Positions 22,755-32,087 of a stretch of 49,765 bases of DNA are shown in pieces. A program made the translations under genes and the position numbers. The notes below the pieces were generated by a model. The model made no database searches. It worked only from the letters and a program-made list of their open reading frames with translations, and was not told the DNA's origin. The first letter of the stretch is position 1, and every line of letters starts with the position of its first letter. The DNA comes from Desulforamulus aquiferis (GTDB taxonomy: Bacteria > Bacillota > Desulfotomaculia > Desulfotomaculales > Desulfotomaculaceae). The stretch is taken from NCBI GenBank assembly GCA_004143605.1, contig AWVY01000012.1:70278-120042 (forward strand), written 5' to 3'.

Positions 22755-23447
22755 ATGACTAATAAAATCTTAGTTATTGCAGCACATCCAGATGATGAGG
22801 TTCTGGGTTGTGGTGGAACTATTGCCAGGCATTCAAGTATGGGCGATGAAGTTCATGTGGTTATTCTAGCGGAAGGCATAACTAGTAGAGGAGAAAAAAG
22901 ATTTCGAGAAAAATTTACGAGTCAGTTATCAGAATTAGCCCAAGCGGCACATAATGCAAATAAAATTCTTGGAGTTTCTTCTTTAACACTTAGCAATTTT
23001 CCAGATAACCGTATGGATTCCCTTGAACGCCTAGATATTATAAAGGAAGTTGAAACGCATATAGATAAGCATAAACCTCAGATTGTTTATACTCATCACT
23101 TTGGAGATGTTAATATTGATCACAGGCGAATCCATGAAGCAGTTGTAACAGCTTGCAGGCCTGCTCCAAATTGTCCTGTTCACACTATCTTGTTTTTTGA
23201 GGTTCCTTCAAGTACAGAATGGCAACTTCCGGGTTCTGGGCCGAAATTTGAGCCAAACTGGTTTAGGAACATAACAGACACTATGCAATTAAAACTAGAA
23301 GCATTAAAAGAATATCAATGTGAAATGAGACCCTGGCCACATGCACGTTCCATCGAAGCTGTGGAATATCTTGCGCGTTGGCGTGGAGCAAGTGTTGGAG
23401 TTAAAGCTGCTGAAGCTTTTGTTTTGGGAAGAAATATATTTATCTAA
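22755..23447 (+). CDS. PIG-L/LmbE family N-deacetylase
   Basis: Intact, 230 residues. AAHPDDEVLGCGGTIARH holds the zinc-binding HPDDE motif, and HHFGDVNIDHRRIHEAV holds the second histidine cluster. Family members deacetylate N-acetyl sugars. In this operon it would expose an amino group on a nonulosonic acid precursor or product, which could then be formylated. It starts 3 bases after the formyltransferase-like gene and is followed by pseI. Confidence 0.88.
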   Translation: MTNKILVIAAHPDDEVLGCGGTIARHSSMGDEVHVVILAEGITSRGEKRFREKFTSQLSELAQAAHNANKILGVSSLTLSNFPDNRMDSLERLDIIKEVETHIDKHKPQIVYTHHFGDVNIDHRRIHEAVVTACRPAPNCPVHTILFFEVPSSTEWQLPGSGPKFEPNWFRNITDTMQLKLEALKEYQCEMRPWPHARSIEAVEYLARWRGASVGVKAAEAFVLGRNIFI

Positions 23448-23462
23448 AGGGGTTCTTAATGG

Positions 23463-24514
23463 ATGAATACAATATCAATTGCAGGAAGGAAAATTGGCTC
23501 TGAGCACCCACCTTTTATCATAGCAGAAATGTCAGGCAATCATAATCAATCATTGGAGCGTGCTTTAGAAATTGTTGAAGCAGCCGCTAAGGCTGGTGCT
23601 CATGCCATAAAACTTCAGACTTATACTGCTGATACAATGACGTTGGACATAGATGGAAGGGATTTTTATATTGATGACCCTGACAGTTTATGGCACGGAA
23701 ATTCACTATATAAATTATACCAACAGGCTTATACACCATGGGAATGGCATAAACCTATTTTTGACAGATGCAGAGAACGTGGAATGATTTGTTTTAGCAC
23801 ACCATTTGACGAAACAGCTGTGGACTTTTTAGAATCACTGGATGTTCCTTGCTATAAAATAGCTTCCTTTGAAAATGCCGACATGCCTCTAATTCGTAAA
23901 GTTGCATCAACCGGCAAGCCAATGATTATGTCTACCGGTCTAGCTACCGTTGCTGAATTGGATGATTCAATCCGTGTCGCAAGGGAGGCAGGTTGTACAG
24001 ATTTGATTTTACTAAAGTGCACAAGCACATATCCTGCAACACCTGACAATAGCAATATTTCTACTATCCCGCATATGGGGGAACTTTTCAGTGCCAGATT
24101 GGTCTTTCAGATCATACATTAGGTATTGGAGTCGCTGTTGCTAGTATTGCTCTGGGTTCAACAGTGATAGAAAAGCATTTTACCTTGTCTCGAAAAGATG
24201 GGGGAGTGGATGCTGCATTTTCTATGGAGCCAGATGAATTTAGTTTGCTTGTTTCTGAGAGTACGCAAGCGTGGCAAGCACTTGGAAGAGTTACATACGG
24301 ACCGACAGAAAAAGAAAAATTATCACTAAAGTTTCGCCGCTCTTTATATGTAGCAAAGGATATGAAGGCAGGAGAAGTTTTTACAAAAGATAACATTAGA
24401 GTGGTGAGACCTGGATTCGGCTTACCACCTAAGTTCTACGATTATTTGTTAGGTAAAAAGGTTAGGAAGAATGTTAAAATGGGTACTCCATTAAGTTGGG
24501 AATTATTAGAGTAA
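23463..24514 (+). CDS. pseI: Pseudaminic acid synthase PseI (frameshifted)
   Basis: About 350 residues after restoring one T near 24087. FIIAEMSGNHNQSLERALEI and TPFDETAVDFLESLDVPCYK are characteristic of PseI rather than NeuB or LegI. The N-terminal TIM barrel has KLQTYTADTMTLD and STGLATVAEL; the C-terminal antifreeze-like SAF domain begins near FRRSLYVAKDMKAGE. It condenses the 6-deoxy-diamino-altrose with phosphoenolpyruvate. The ATG at 23463 follows AAAGGGG at about 11 bases. Confidence 0.92.
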
Positions 24515-24522
24515 TCACGAGT

Positions 24523-24645
24523 ACTAAAAACCTGCCTCTAGGTAGAATGGCTTATAGAGATGGAATGGTTGGGGCACTGATTTATTTAGACTTAGACTCC
24601 TCAAGCTATGTTACAGGCAGAATATTATTGATGATGGTGGGTTAA
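24523..24645 (+). pseudogene. C-terminal remnant of an SDR oxidoreductase
   Basis: This 41-codon open stretch without a start reads LPLGRMAYRDGMVGALIYL and then SSSYVTG, the C-terminal signature of short-chain dehydrogenases (PLGRxAxPxEMVGAxxYLxSxxSSYVTGQxxxxDGG). After SYVTG the frame slips by one base, and the 'QNIIIDDGG' continuation is seen in the next frame. Everything upstream of it is missing, because pseI ends only 8 bases earlier. It is therefore a real gene relic rather than a reading error. SDR genes occur in other flagellin glycosylation islands. Confidence 0.7.
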
Positions 24646-25710
24646 ATGTTTGATAAAAAAATTAGTCTATGTATGATAGTAAAAAATGAAGAAATAAGTT
24701 TGCCAAAATGTTTAGATAGCGTTCGGAGCTATGTAGATGAAATTGTGATTGTTGATACCGGATCAAATGATAGGACTATTGAGGCAGCTAAAGAATTTAC
24801 CTCACTGGTGTATCATTTTCCCTGGGGTAATGATTTTTCAGCAGCCAGAAATAATTCCATTTCTAAAGCCGCTAATGATTGGATACTCGTTTTGGATGCT
24901 GATGAGATAGTTACAGATTATAATCAAGATTCGATAAACCGGTTTATAACAAATGATACCTATTGTATTGGTAGATTAAAGCGGATAAATCCCTTCGAAG
25001 ATAATTTTGGGGTTAAAAAATATATTGAGAGAGTTAATAGACTTTTTAATAGAAACAATTTTTGTTATCAAGGAATAATTCATGAACAAATTGTAGCAAA
25101 AAAAGATTTTCCTTATAAAACAAAGAACGTTGAAATTGTACTGGATCATATTGGTTATACCAAAGAAGTTGTTCAAAAAACCAATAAACTCTCAAGGAAT
25201 ATTTCTTTACTTAACGCTGCAATAATAAATGATGTTGCAGATCCATATCTTCATTACCAATTAGGCAAATCTTATTATATGGCCAAGGAATATAATCTGG
25301 CTGCTGATTCCTTTGAAAGAGCAGTAAATCTCAAAATTAACTTAAAATATGAATATATCCAGGACTTACTAGAGACTTACGGTTATTCATTGATTAATTC
25401 AGGTAAATATGAGCAGGCGTTATTCCTGGAATTATATAGTTCGATTTATAAAAAGTCCCCTGATTATAATTTCTTAATGGGTCTAATATATATGAATAAT
25501 GCCATGTTCCAGCAAGCCACAGATAGCTTTAAAATGTGTATCGGAAGCGTAGAGGGTAAAATTCAGGGTATTAATTCCTATTTGCCTAACTACAATATTG
25601 GTGTAATTTACGAATGCCTTGGGTATATGGCAGAAGCTAAAAAATATTATAAGAAATGCGGAGCTTATACGCCAGCTTTACAAAGGTTGCTAAATATTAA
25701 AATTAATTAA
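24646..25710 (+). CDS. GT2 glycosyltransferase with C-terminal TPR-like repeats
   Basis: Intact, 354 residues. ISLCMIVKNEEISLPKCLDS and DEIVIVDTGSNDRT are the GT-A nucleotide-sugar fold, and VLDADE is the metal-binding DxD. The second half (HYQLGKSYYMAKEYNLAADS; NFLMGLIYMNNAMFQQATDS) consists of TPR repeats. Proteins of this type extend glycans on flagellin or cell-surface polymers. It probably adds further sugars in the flagellar glycan, based on context. The start codon follows the SDR remnant stop directly. Confidence 0.85.
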   Translation: MFDKKISLCMIVKNEEISLPKCLDSVRSYVDEIVIVDTGSNDRTIEAAKEFTSLVYHFPWGNDFSAARNNSISKAANDWILVLDADEIVTDYNQDSINRFITNDTYCIGRLKRINPFEDNFGVKKYIERVNRLFNRNNFCYQGIIHEQIVAKKDFPYKTKNVEIVLDHIGYTKEVVQKTNKLSRNISLLNAAIINDVADPYLHYQLGKSYYMAKEYNLAADSFERAVNLKINLKYEYIQDLLETYGYSLINSGKYEQALFLELYSSIYKKSPDYNFLMGLIYMNNAMFQQATDSFKMCIGSVEGKIQGINSYLPNYNIGVIYECLGYMAEAKKYYKKCGAYTPALQRLLNIKIN

Positions 25711-25754
25711 ATATATCTGCGATTTAGCTAATTTACATTAATAAATTTGTTTGT

Positions 25755-25790
25755 AAACCAGGGCAGTTTATGCTCCTGGGTTTATTTTTT
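25755..25790 (+). terminator. Intrinsic terminator of the glycosylation operon
   Basis: AAACCAGGGCA pairs with the TGCTCCTGGGTTT side with small bulges, followed by TTTATTTTTTAT. Confidence 0.65.
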
Positions 25791-25879
25791 ATACAGACTA
25801 ATTAATAATAGAGCTTAATATTTTCTATTATCGGTCGAAAATAACACTAAGAAAAAAGGGTTTTAAAGAGGTGGATAGG

Positions 25880-28392
25880 ATGGTTAATAGAATTACAGGT
25901 CTAACAGGTTTTGATGTTGAGGGAACTATTAAGAATTTAATGAAAGCTGAACAAACCAGGGTTGATATTCTAAAGCAAAACCTGCAGTTACTAGCCTGGA
26001 AACGGGATAGCTACCGGGGGATAACCAATGCTTTTCGTTCTTTTAAAGAACAATATTTTGACATATTAAAGCCAAGCACTAACTTTAGGTCTGCTTCAGC
26101 CTTTGCCATTTTTAATGTTACTACATCGGACTCCTCCAAAGTGGTAGTTAATGCGGGAGCCGGCGCGACGGCAGGAACCCGCACTTTGGACATTATATCC
26201 CTAGCTAAGAAAGCCAGTACAACAGGGGAGACTGGGGTAAGCAAAGGGACTGAAGCAGGATTGACTGCCACTAATCCGGTAGATATGGAGAAGATGAAGG
26301 AAGGCAAGCAGTTTACACTTAACCTTAATGGCGTTACTAAAACCATTACCCTTGACCAGGACTACAGCTCAAAAACACCAGCCGAATTGGTTAACGGTCT
26401 GCAGACGTTGGTTAATAGTGCCTTTGGTACCGGAAATATAACAATATCAGTAGATGCAGGTAATAAACTGACATTCAAACCTGCGTTAGCGAGCAGTACT
26501 TTGAAGATAGGGGATGCCACCAACACTTATTTGAGTACCTTGGTTTTAGCAACGGTCAAAGCAACTCTATTACCAGTGGCAGTATTACGGATTTTTCCGG
26601 GGGAAATTTTAAAGTTAAAATTGGTGACGATGACGCAGTAGAAATAAATGTTGAAGGTGCTGCCAACCTGGGTGATTTTCTTGCTAATATTAACGCTGCA
26701 CTAGCCGATAAAGGGTTGGGTTCTTCCCTCAAGGCTATTGCCGATCCTGAAAATGCAGATAAAATTAAGCTTATCTCCCTGGACACAACAAAAAAAGTCA
26801 GTGTATTAGCAGGGGAAAGCGACAATATGCTGGCTAAAATAGGAGTTAGCAGTGGCAAAGTGATAAATCCCCTGAGCGGGACAATTAATTATAGTGCCAG
26901 TGATATTGGAAAGGATTTTGTAATTAAAGTTAGTGACGGAAATACATCTAGCTCTTATATCATTGATTTTACTACTGACTTTGTGGCTGGTGATGATGCA
27001 GCCATAAAAGTGCTATTGAAGCCCAACTGGCTTCTCAGTCAGCACCGGCAGGTTTAACAGTAGAAGTTATAGACGGTAAAATTAGTTTTTCGTACCCTGA
27101 ACATGAGATTGTGCTGCAAAAGGGAGATGACGGGCTTCGTGATGAACTGGGGTTTACTGTAGGTACCAGTAGCTCCAAGCTTGACTTATCTGCCTCCCTT
27201 GAAGATGTATCAGCTAATCTAAGCAGCGGACTAGATCCATACAATTCGGAGGGGAATGTAGAATTTACAATAAACGGGGTCACTATCAAAGCTTCCAGTA
27301 GTGACAGCCTTTCTTCTGTCATCAATAAAATAAATTCCAGTGCGGCTGGAGTAACTATGCGATATGATTCCCTAACTGATAGGTTTGTAATTGAATCCAA
27401 AGAAACAGGGCTGGCCGCAAAGGTAGACATAAAAGATGTTGAAGGGAATTTTTTGAGTCATTAAAGCTTGATACCACAACAGTTAGGTATGGAGATGACG
27501 CTAAGGTAACCATAGACGGCACCTCTGTTTCCAGGTCTACAAACTTCTTTACTATTGACGGAGTGTCATATGAGTTAAAGGAAGAAACCGGCGGGACTCC
27601 TATTACAGTTAGCATTGCTGGGGATTCCGGCAAGCTCTTGGATAATATAAAAGGTTTTATCGACAAATACAACGAACTAATTGACAAGATCAACGGTGCA
27701 TTAACTGAAAAATCCTACCAGTACGCGACTAAGGGCCAGTCTGCGTACAAGCCTTTAACCGACGAAGAAAGGAGTTCAATGTCGGAAAAAGACATCGAAT
27801 TATGGGAGGAAAAGGCTAGAAGTGGTTTGCTGCGTTCAGACCCGCTTTTACAAAAGGCACTGAGTTCACTACGGGGAGTATTATATGAAAAAGTGGAAGG
27901 ATTAGATATTAGCCTTTATGATATAGGGATAACCACATCTGATAACTGGTTGGATGGGGGCAAATTGGTCATTGATGAGCAAAAGCTAATGAAAGCTATC
28001 CAGGATATGCCCGATAAGGTGGTTACCTTATTTACTCAACAATCCTCAATTAGTTATGACGATGGTGCTAACAGGGCCACCAGGATAAAACAAGAGGGGA
28101 TTGCCTGGCGCTTGTTTGACGTAATAGAGGACAATATCAGAGTAACTCGGGATAGCCAGGGTAATAAGGGAGCCTTGTTGCAAAAAGCTGGTATGGATGG
28201 AGACACCACCGATTTACAAAACTACATTACCAAGCAAATGGAAGATCAACAAAAAATGATTGACAAAATGCTTGAAAAGTTAATTGACAAAGAAAATCAG
28301 TATTATAAGATGTTTAGCGCCATGGAAACCGCCATCCAGCGAATGTCATCCAGTCTGCCTGGCTTGCACAGCAATTTGGTGGAGGGCAATAA
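25880..28392 (+). CDS. fliD: Flagellar filament cap protein FliD (four frameshifts)
   Basis: About 838 residues after repair. The N-terminus RITGLTGFDVEGTIKNLMKA with 'WKRDSYRGI' is the FliD_N domain. The C-terminal domain contains FIDKYNELIDKINGAL, and SLRGVLYEKVEGLDISLYDIG, where the IGI motif is typical. The last residues after repair are QSAWLAQQFGGGQ. Bases are missing near 26540-26560, 27020, 27455 and 28347. The apparent longer ORF past 28392 is a frameshift product. FliD caps the filament and folds flagellin. The protein is longer than common FliD (about 450-600 residues), owing to repeated Ig-like or GTTSG-type inserts in the middle. ATG 25880 is preferred, behind AAAGAGGTGG. Confidence 0.9.
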
Positions 28393-28397
28393 TGAAA

Positions 28398-28422
28398 GAG
28401 GTTGGGATATACTCCCAACCTC
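28398..28422 (+). terminator. Terminator hairpin after fliD
   Basis: GAGGTTGGGA pairs perfectly with TCCCAACCTC around a five-base loop, followed by AGATTTT. It lies 6 bases after the repaired fliD stop. Confidence 0.75.
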
Positions 28423-28445
28423 AGATTTTCGAGAAACTACCTTCG

Positions 28446-28652
28446 GGTTTTAATAATCCCTCACGACTCCTCTCTCCGCAGTGGACAGCGCTAATCGCTT
28501 GCTTCGGGCGAAAATGGCCGCCTTCGAGTAAACATCGTGTTTACCTCAGGCTTTAGCGGACGTCCGTGTCCGCTAACCCATTTTCGCATCCTCAGCTTCG
28601 CGAAGCGCTGTTTCCACTGCTCCGAATGTCGCTGTTCGGGATTATTAAAACC
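28446..28652 (-). repeat. Structured palindromic repeat, copy 2 (complete, 207 bp)
   Basis: Bounded by perfect 15-bp inverted terminal repeats (28446-28460 and 28638-28652). It is the reverse complement of the copy at 1-159. Internal pairing is extensive: ACAGCGC with GCGCTGT and GCAGTGG with CCACTGC form a 14-bp stem with a two-base bulge, and GCGAAAATGG pairs with CCATTTTCGC. Inside are hairpins 28554-28561/28568-28575 and a TAAACA/TGTTTA hairpin. No gene and no clear target-site duplication are seen. Confidence 0.9.
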
Positions 28653-28701
28653 AAGTTATATCTTTTGTCTACACTCTGAAATCCCGTAAATTATACGGGA
28701 T

Positions 28702-29383
28702 TCAGCTAAGCAATTCTTCCAGCTTATTTCTATTTAGGACAATTATCTGCTGTCGATCAATATCTATGGCACCGGCCCTCTTAAAGCTATTTAACATTCT
28801 GTTGATGGTTTCCCGGGAACTGCCTGTTAGGCTGGCAAATTCCTGGTTGGTAAGATTTAGATTGATTAGTACCCCTGTTCCCTGCTTTACCCCGTGTTCC
28901 TCAGCCATTTTTAACAGGGTGAAGGCAAGGCGGCGGGCGGTGTCGTGCAGGGCCAGGTTCATGACCTTTTCCTGGGCGGTGCGCAATCTCCTGGACATAA
29001 TCCTTAGCATACCCAGGGCCATCTCGGGTTGGTGGAAATTAACCTTTCTACATCCCTATTGCGTAGTACCCCCACAATAGAATCCTCCTGGACCTCTGCC
29101 GTAGCCGGATAGTCTCCCCCATCAAAAAGTACCACCTCAGCAAAAACTTCTCCCCCATTAACGAAGTGCAGGATATGTTCCCGTCCATCCTCCAGCCGCT
29201 TGGTTAGCTTGATAAGTCCGGTCTTTAAGATAAATAGGGCCTCTCCCGGCTCGCCTTCCATAAAGATAATGCGTCCCTTATGATAGCTTCTCTCAAGGAT
29301 CAGCTGTGAGAGTTCCTTTAGCTGATCCTCTGACAGGCTAAAAAAAGCGGGATTTTCTTTAAGAAAACTAAGTTATTGTCCAT
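28702..29383 (-). CDS. Crp/Fnr-family transcription regulator (two frameshifts)
   Basis: About 227 residues after repair. The cyclic-nucleotide-binding-like sensor domain (YHKGRIIFMEGEPGEALFIL; GEVFAEVVLFDGGDYPATAE) is followed by a winged helix with LTNQEFASLTGSSRETINRM, the DNA-recognition helix with the R-E-T-x-x-R pattern. I see no cysteine in the reconstructed protein, so it should not be an iron-sulfur FNR. The effector is unknown. Breaks lie near 29355 and 29025. It starts 10 bases after the methyltransferase gene on the same strand, and is divergent from the nrfHA-resB-ccsA genes, which it may control. Confidence 0.85.
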
Positions 29384-29393
29384 GTTATACCCC

Positions 29394-30152
29394 CTAGCGG
29401 CTTAAAGTGCAGGTGCTCCTACGAAAGGCCTGAATTACTGTGGACTGACTGTCCCAACCATGGGGTTTCCGGCTAAAATCTCCGTAGACCTGAATGTCCA
29501 CAAACCCCACTTCCCTAAGCATAGCTTCTAGCTCCTTTTTAACCAGAGGTCTTAGGGGGACTTGACCTATATCAAGGTTCTCCTGGCTTCCATTGCTGCC
29601 ATTCTTAATCAAGGCCGTTTTAAAGTCAATTAGTCCGTCTGGGCGAAACTCATACTGCCGGGTAAAGATAATGCCGGCCTTTTTATTCACTATATCGGGA
29701 AGCTGGGTAATGTTTGCCTTTAAGATCCGGTCATAGTTCACAGTTTGAATAATCAGTGTTCCACCAGGATAAAGGCGTTCTTTCATTTGGCTTAGGGCTT
29801 TGAGCAAATCCTTATCATTTAACAAATGAACCAGGGAGTTGCCAATACAGACCACCGCATCAAATTTTCCTTCCAAATCTTCAAGCCTTCTCATGTCGCC
29901 GGTAATGAAATCCACATGCAAACCTTCCTTGCGGGACTTTTCCCGGGCCAGTCTAATCATATCAGGCTCATAGTCTAGACCCACAACATTTAATCCCCAG
30001 CGGGCAAATTCCAGTGCATAGGCTCCCGTTCCGCAGGCTAAATCCAAAACCCTGCTTACGCCAAGATCTTCGAAAGCAAGTTTAAAGAAATTTAATTGTC
30101 CTTGCCCCGCAGGGAATATATGGTCGTAGTATTGGGTTAAGTCTTTGTACAT
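29394..30152 (-). CDS. Class I SAM-dependent methyltransferase
   Basis: Intact, 252 residues. VLDLACGTGAYALEFAR is motif I for S-adenosylmethionine binding, VVGLDYEPDMIRLAREK is motif II, and FDAVVCIGNSLVHLL is the motif IV region. The N-terminus LTQYYDHIFPAGQGQLNFF is typical of small-molecule methyltransferases. The substrate cannot be assigned. CTAGAGGTG precedes the ATG. The Crp-family gene follows it in a two-gene unit. Confidence 0.85.
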   Translation of the reverse strand: MYKDLTQYYDHIFPAGQGQLNFFKLAFEDLGVSRVLDLACGTGAYALEFARWGLNVVGLDYEPDMIRLAREKSRKEGLHVDFITGDMRRLEDLEGKFDAVVCIGNSLVHLLNDKDLLKALSQMKERLYPGGTLIIQTVNYDRILKANITQLPDIVNKKAGIIFTRQYEFRPDGLIDFKTALIKNGSNGSQENLDIGQVPLRPLVKKELEAMLREVGFVDIQVYGDFSRKPHGWDSQSTVIQAFRRSTCTLSR

Positions 30153-30354
30153 AGTGCACCTCTAGTTTTTTTAGTAGTTTATCCCATGGTGGCCTTGATA
30201 CCTTTGGAAAATTTTAGTCTTCTTTAGGGCTGTCCTTTTTGTAATTGTAATAGAAGCAGAAAAATATGGCAATGATGGTTAACAGATGTATAAATAATAG
30301 TTTTTTGCCACAATCTATAGCTGCAAAATAACTACGTGTATAAAGGGGGTCAAT

Positions 30355-30782
30355 ATGAAGAAAACCCTCCTAATTGTAATTGGAGTAGTGCTCCTGCTAA
30401 GTCCCCTTGCTGCAAAACTGCCACCCCTTGGCCCTCTGTTGGACGGACCCAGGTTTTGTGGATCCTGCCACATTATGAATCCCTGGGTAGATACCTGGTC
30501 CAATAGCGCACACCGAGAGGTAGCCACCTGTGGTGATTGCCACCTACCCCATGACTTAATTAGGGGTGCCTATTATAAGGCCTATGTAGGGGTTAGGGAT
30601 GGGATAGAAACCACTCTAGGAATTTGGCCCGAGCTATCAGGATTAGTTCCCACGGAGGGGTAGTAACCCAGGAAAACTGCTATCGATGTCATGGGCAGAT
30701 AATGGGGGCAACCAACGAGGGGCCCCGGGGAACAACCCGTAAATGTTGGGACTGCCATCGCAACACACCACACTCATTATAA
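30355..30782 (+). CDS. nrfH: NrfH-type tetraheme cytochrome c, NrfA membrane anchor (frameshifted)
   Basis: About 142 residues after repair. An uncleaved N-terminal helix (TLLIVIGVVLLLSPLAA) anchors it in the membrane. Four heme sites are visible: CGSCH and CGDCH before the break, CYRCH and CWDCH after it. The break is near 30635, and the second pair is only seen in the next frame, so the apparent 102-residue diheme protein is an artefact. NapC/NirT-family NrfH takes electrons from menaquinol and passes them to NrfA. AAAGGGGG precedes the ATG. Confidence 0.9.
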
Positions 30783-30808
30783 ACAGTTAACAGAAAGGGG
30801 CGATTATT

Positions 30809-32087
30809 ATGAAGTCCAAGGGATTAATTTTGGCCCTGGCTGCCCTGGCAGCGGTAGTGGTACTGGGTGCCATGTTTATGTCTTTTCAAAGGAATAATCA
30901 GGTTAGGGAAGAAAGGGCTAACCTGGCACCCCTAACAGACAATGATACTAATCCGGCGGTCTGGGCCAATCATTACCCCCGAACCTATGATAGTTTCCTC
31001 CGGGGTAAGGAATGGGGGATCTCCACCAAGTACGGGGGGAATGACCCCTTGATAAAGCCAAGCAGCAGCCGGAAATAAAAACTCTCTTTGCGGGCTACGG
31101 CTTTGGTGAAGAATACTTTGAGGAGAGAGGTCACTTTTATGCCCTGGAGGATAATGAGAAAATCGCACCGGCAAGAAGAAAGGCCGGGGCAGTATGCCTT
31201 TATTGTAAATCTTCGGAAGTGCCTGGGCTGCTGGCAAAGTACGGGGATCAATTTGGTGACCTTACCTATGACGAGGGCCGCAGTCAGGTTACCCATTCCA
31301 TCGGCTGTACAGACTGCCACAACCCAGAGACCATGGCCTTGCGTATAACTAGGCCGGCATTGGAGGATGCCCTGACCCGTCGCGGGCAGGATTGGAAGCT
31401 TGCTTCCAGACAAGAAATGAGGTCCCTGGTATGTGCCCAGTGCCACGTAGAATACTACTTTACCTCTGATCCAAGGAAGGTAACCTTCCCCTGGGATAAA
31501 GGGTTCACTGCTGAACAAATGGAGGAATATTACGGTTCCTATGAACAGCCGGTTCACGTGGACTGGGAGCACCCCCAATCTGGAACCAAGCTTTTAAAGG
31601 CTCAGCACCCAGAGTATGAATTTTCCCAAGGGGGTACCCATAATGCTGCAGGAGTGTCCTGTGCCGACTGCCACATGCCCTATATGCGGGAAGGAAACAC
31701 CAAGGTAACCTCCCACTGGTGGGTAAGTCCAACCAGAACCATACAGCAAAGCTGCACCCAATGTCATCGTGAAAGTGAGCAGTGGCTCCTGGACCGGGTG
31801 CACTACATCCAGGATCGCCAGTTTGAGGCCTTAAGAAGGGCAGGAAATCTTAATGTCCAGGTGATACAGGAGATAGAGAAATCCTCCCAGGAGTCGACGG
31901 TGGACGCAGCACTGCTGGAAGAGGCCAGGGCCTTGCACAGGTCTTCCCAGTGGAGATGGGATTATATGTCTGCCGAGAACAGTATGGGTTTCCATAATTC
32001 ACAGGAGGGACTAAGAACCCTCAATCAGGCTATAGATTTAGCCCACAGGGCAATCGATACCGCCCGCAGGCACGGGGGCTTCAATAA
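30809..32087 (+). CDS. nrfA: Cytochrome c nitrite reductase, pentaheme subunit NrfA (two frameshifts)
   Basis: About 426 residues after repair. An N-terminal helix serves as signal or anchor. The active-site heme motif is CLYCK, the lysine-ligated CxxCK that marks NrfA. It is followed by CTDCH, CAQCH, CADCH and CTQCH, plus VSPTRTIQQSC and QWRWDYMSAENSMGFHN with conserved distal histidines. It reduces nitrite to ammonia with six electrons outside the membrane. Bases are missing near 31049 and just before the end; after the second repair the stop TAA at 32085-32087 overlaps the resB start ATG. Confidence 0.93.

Noticed and set aside
28284-28556. FliD C-terminus reading on to 28453 and the overlapping frame into the repeat
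   Set aside because: Restoring one C near 28347 gives the standard QSAWLAQQF end at 28392, just before a terminator.
28679-28701. Hairpin AATCCCGTA/TACGGGATT as a terminator of the Crp-family gene
   Set aside because: The stem is good but no T-run follows on either strand, so its role is uncertain.
30224-30313. Tiny hydrophobic minus-strand ORF (about 30 residues, FCFYYNYKKDSPKED at its end)
   Set aside because: It needs a repaired base to have a start codon and has no ribosome site; too little to support a gene.
30355-30663. Diheme NrfH variant of 102 residues
   Set aside because: The missing two heme motifs (CYRCH, CWDCH) are found in the next frame directly downstream, so it is a normal tetraheme NrfH.
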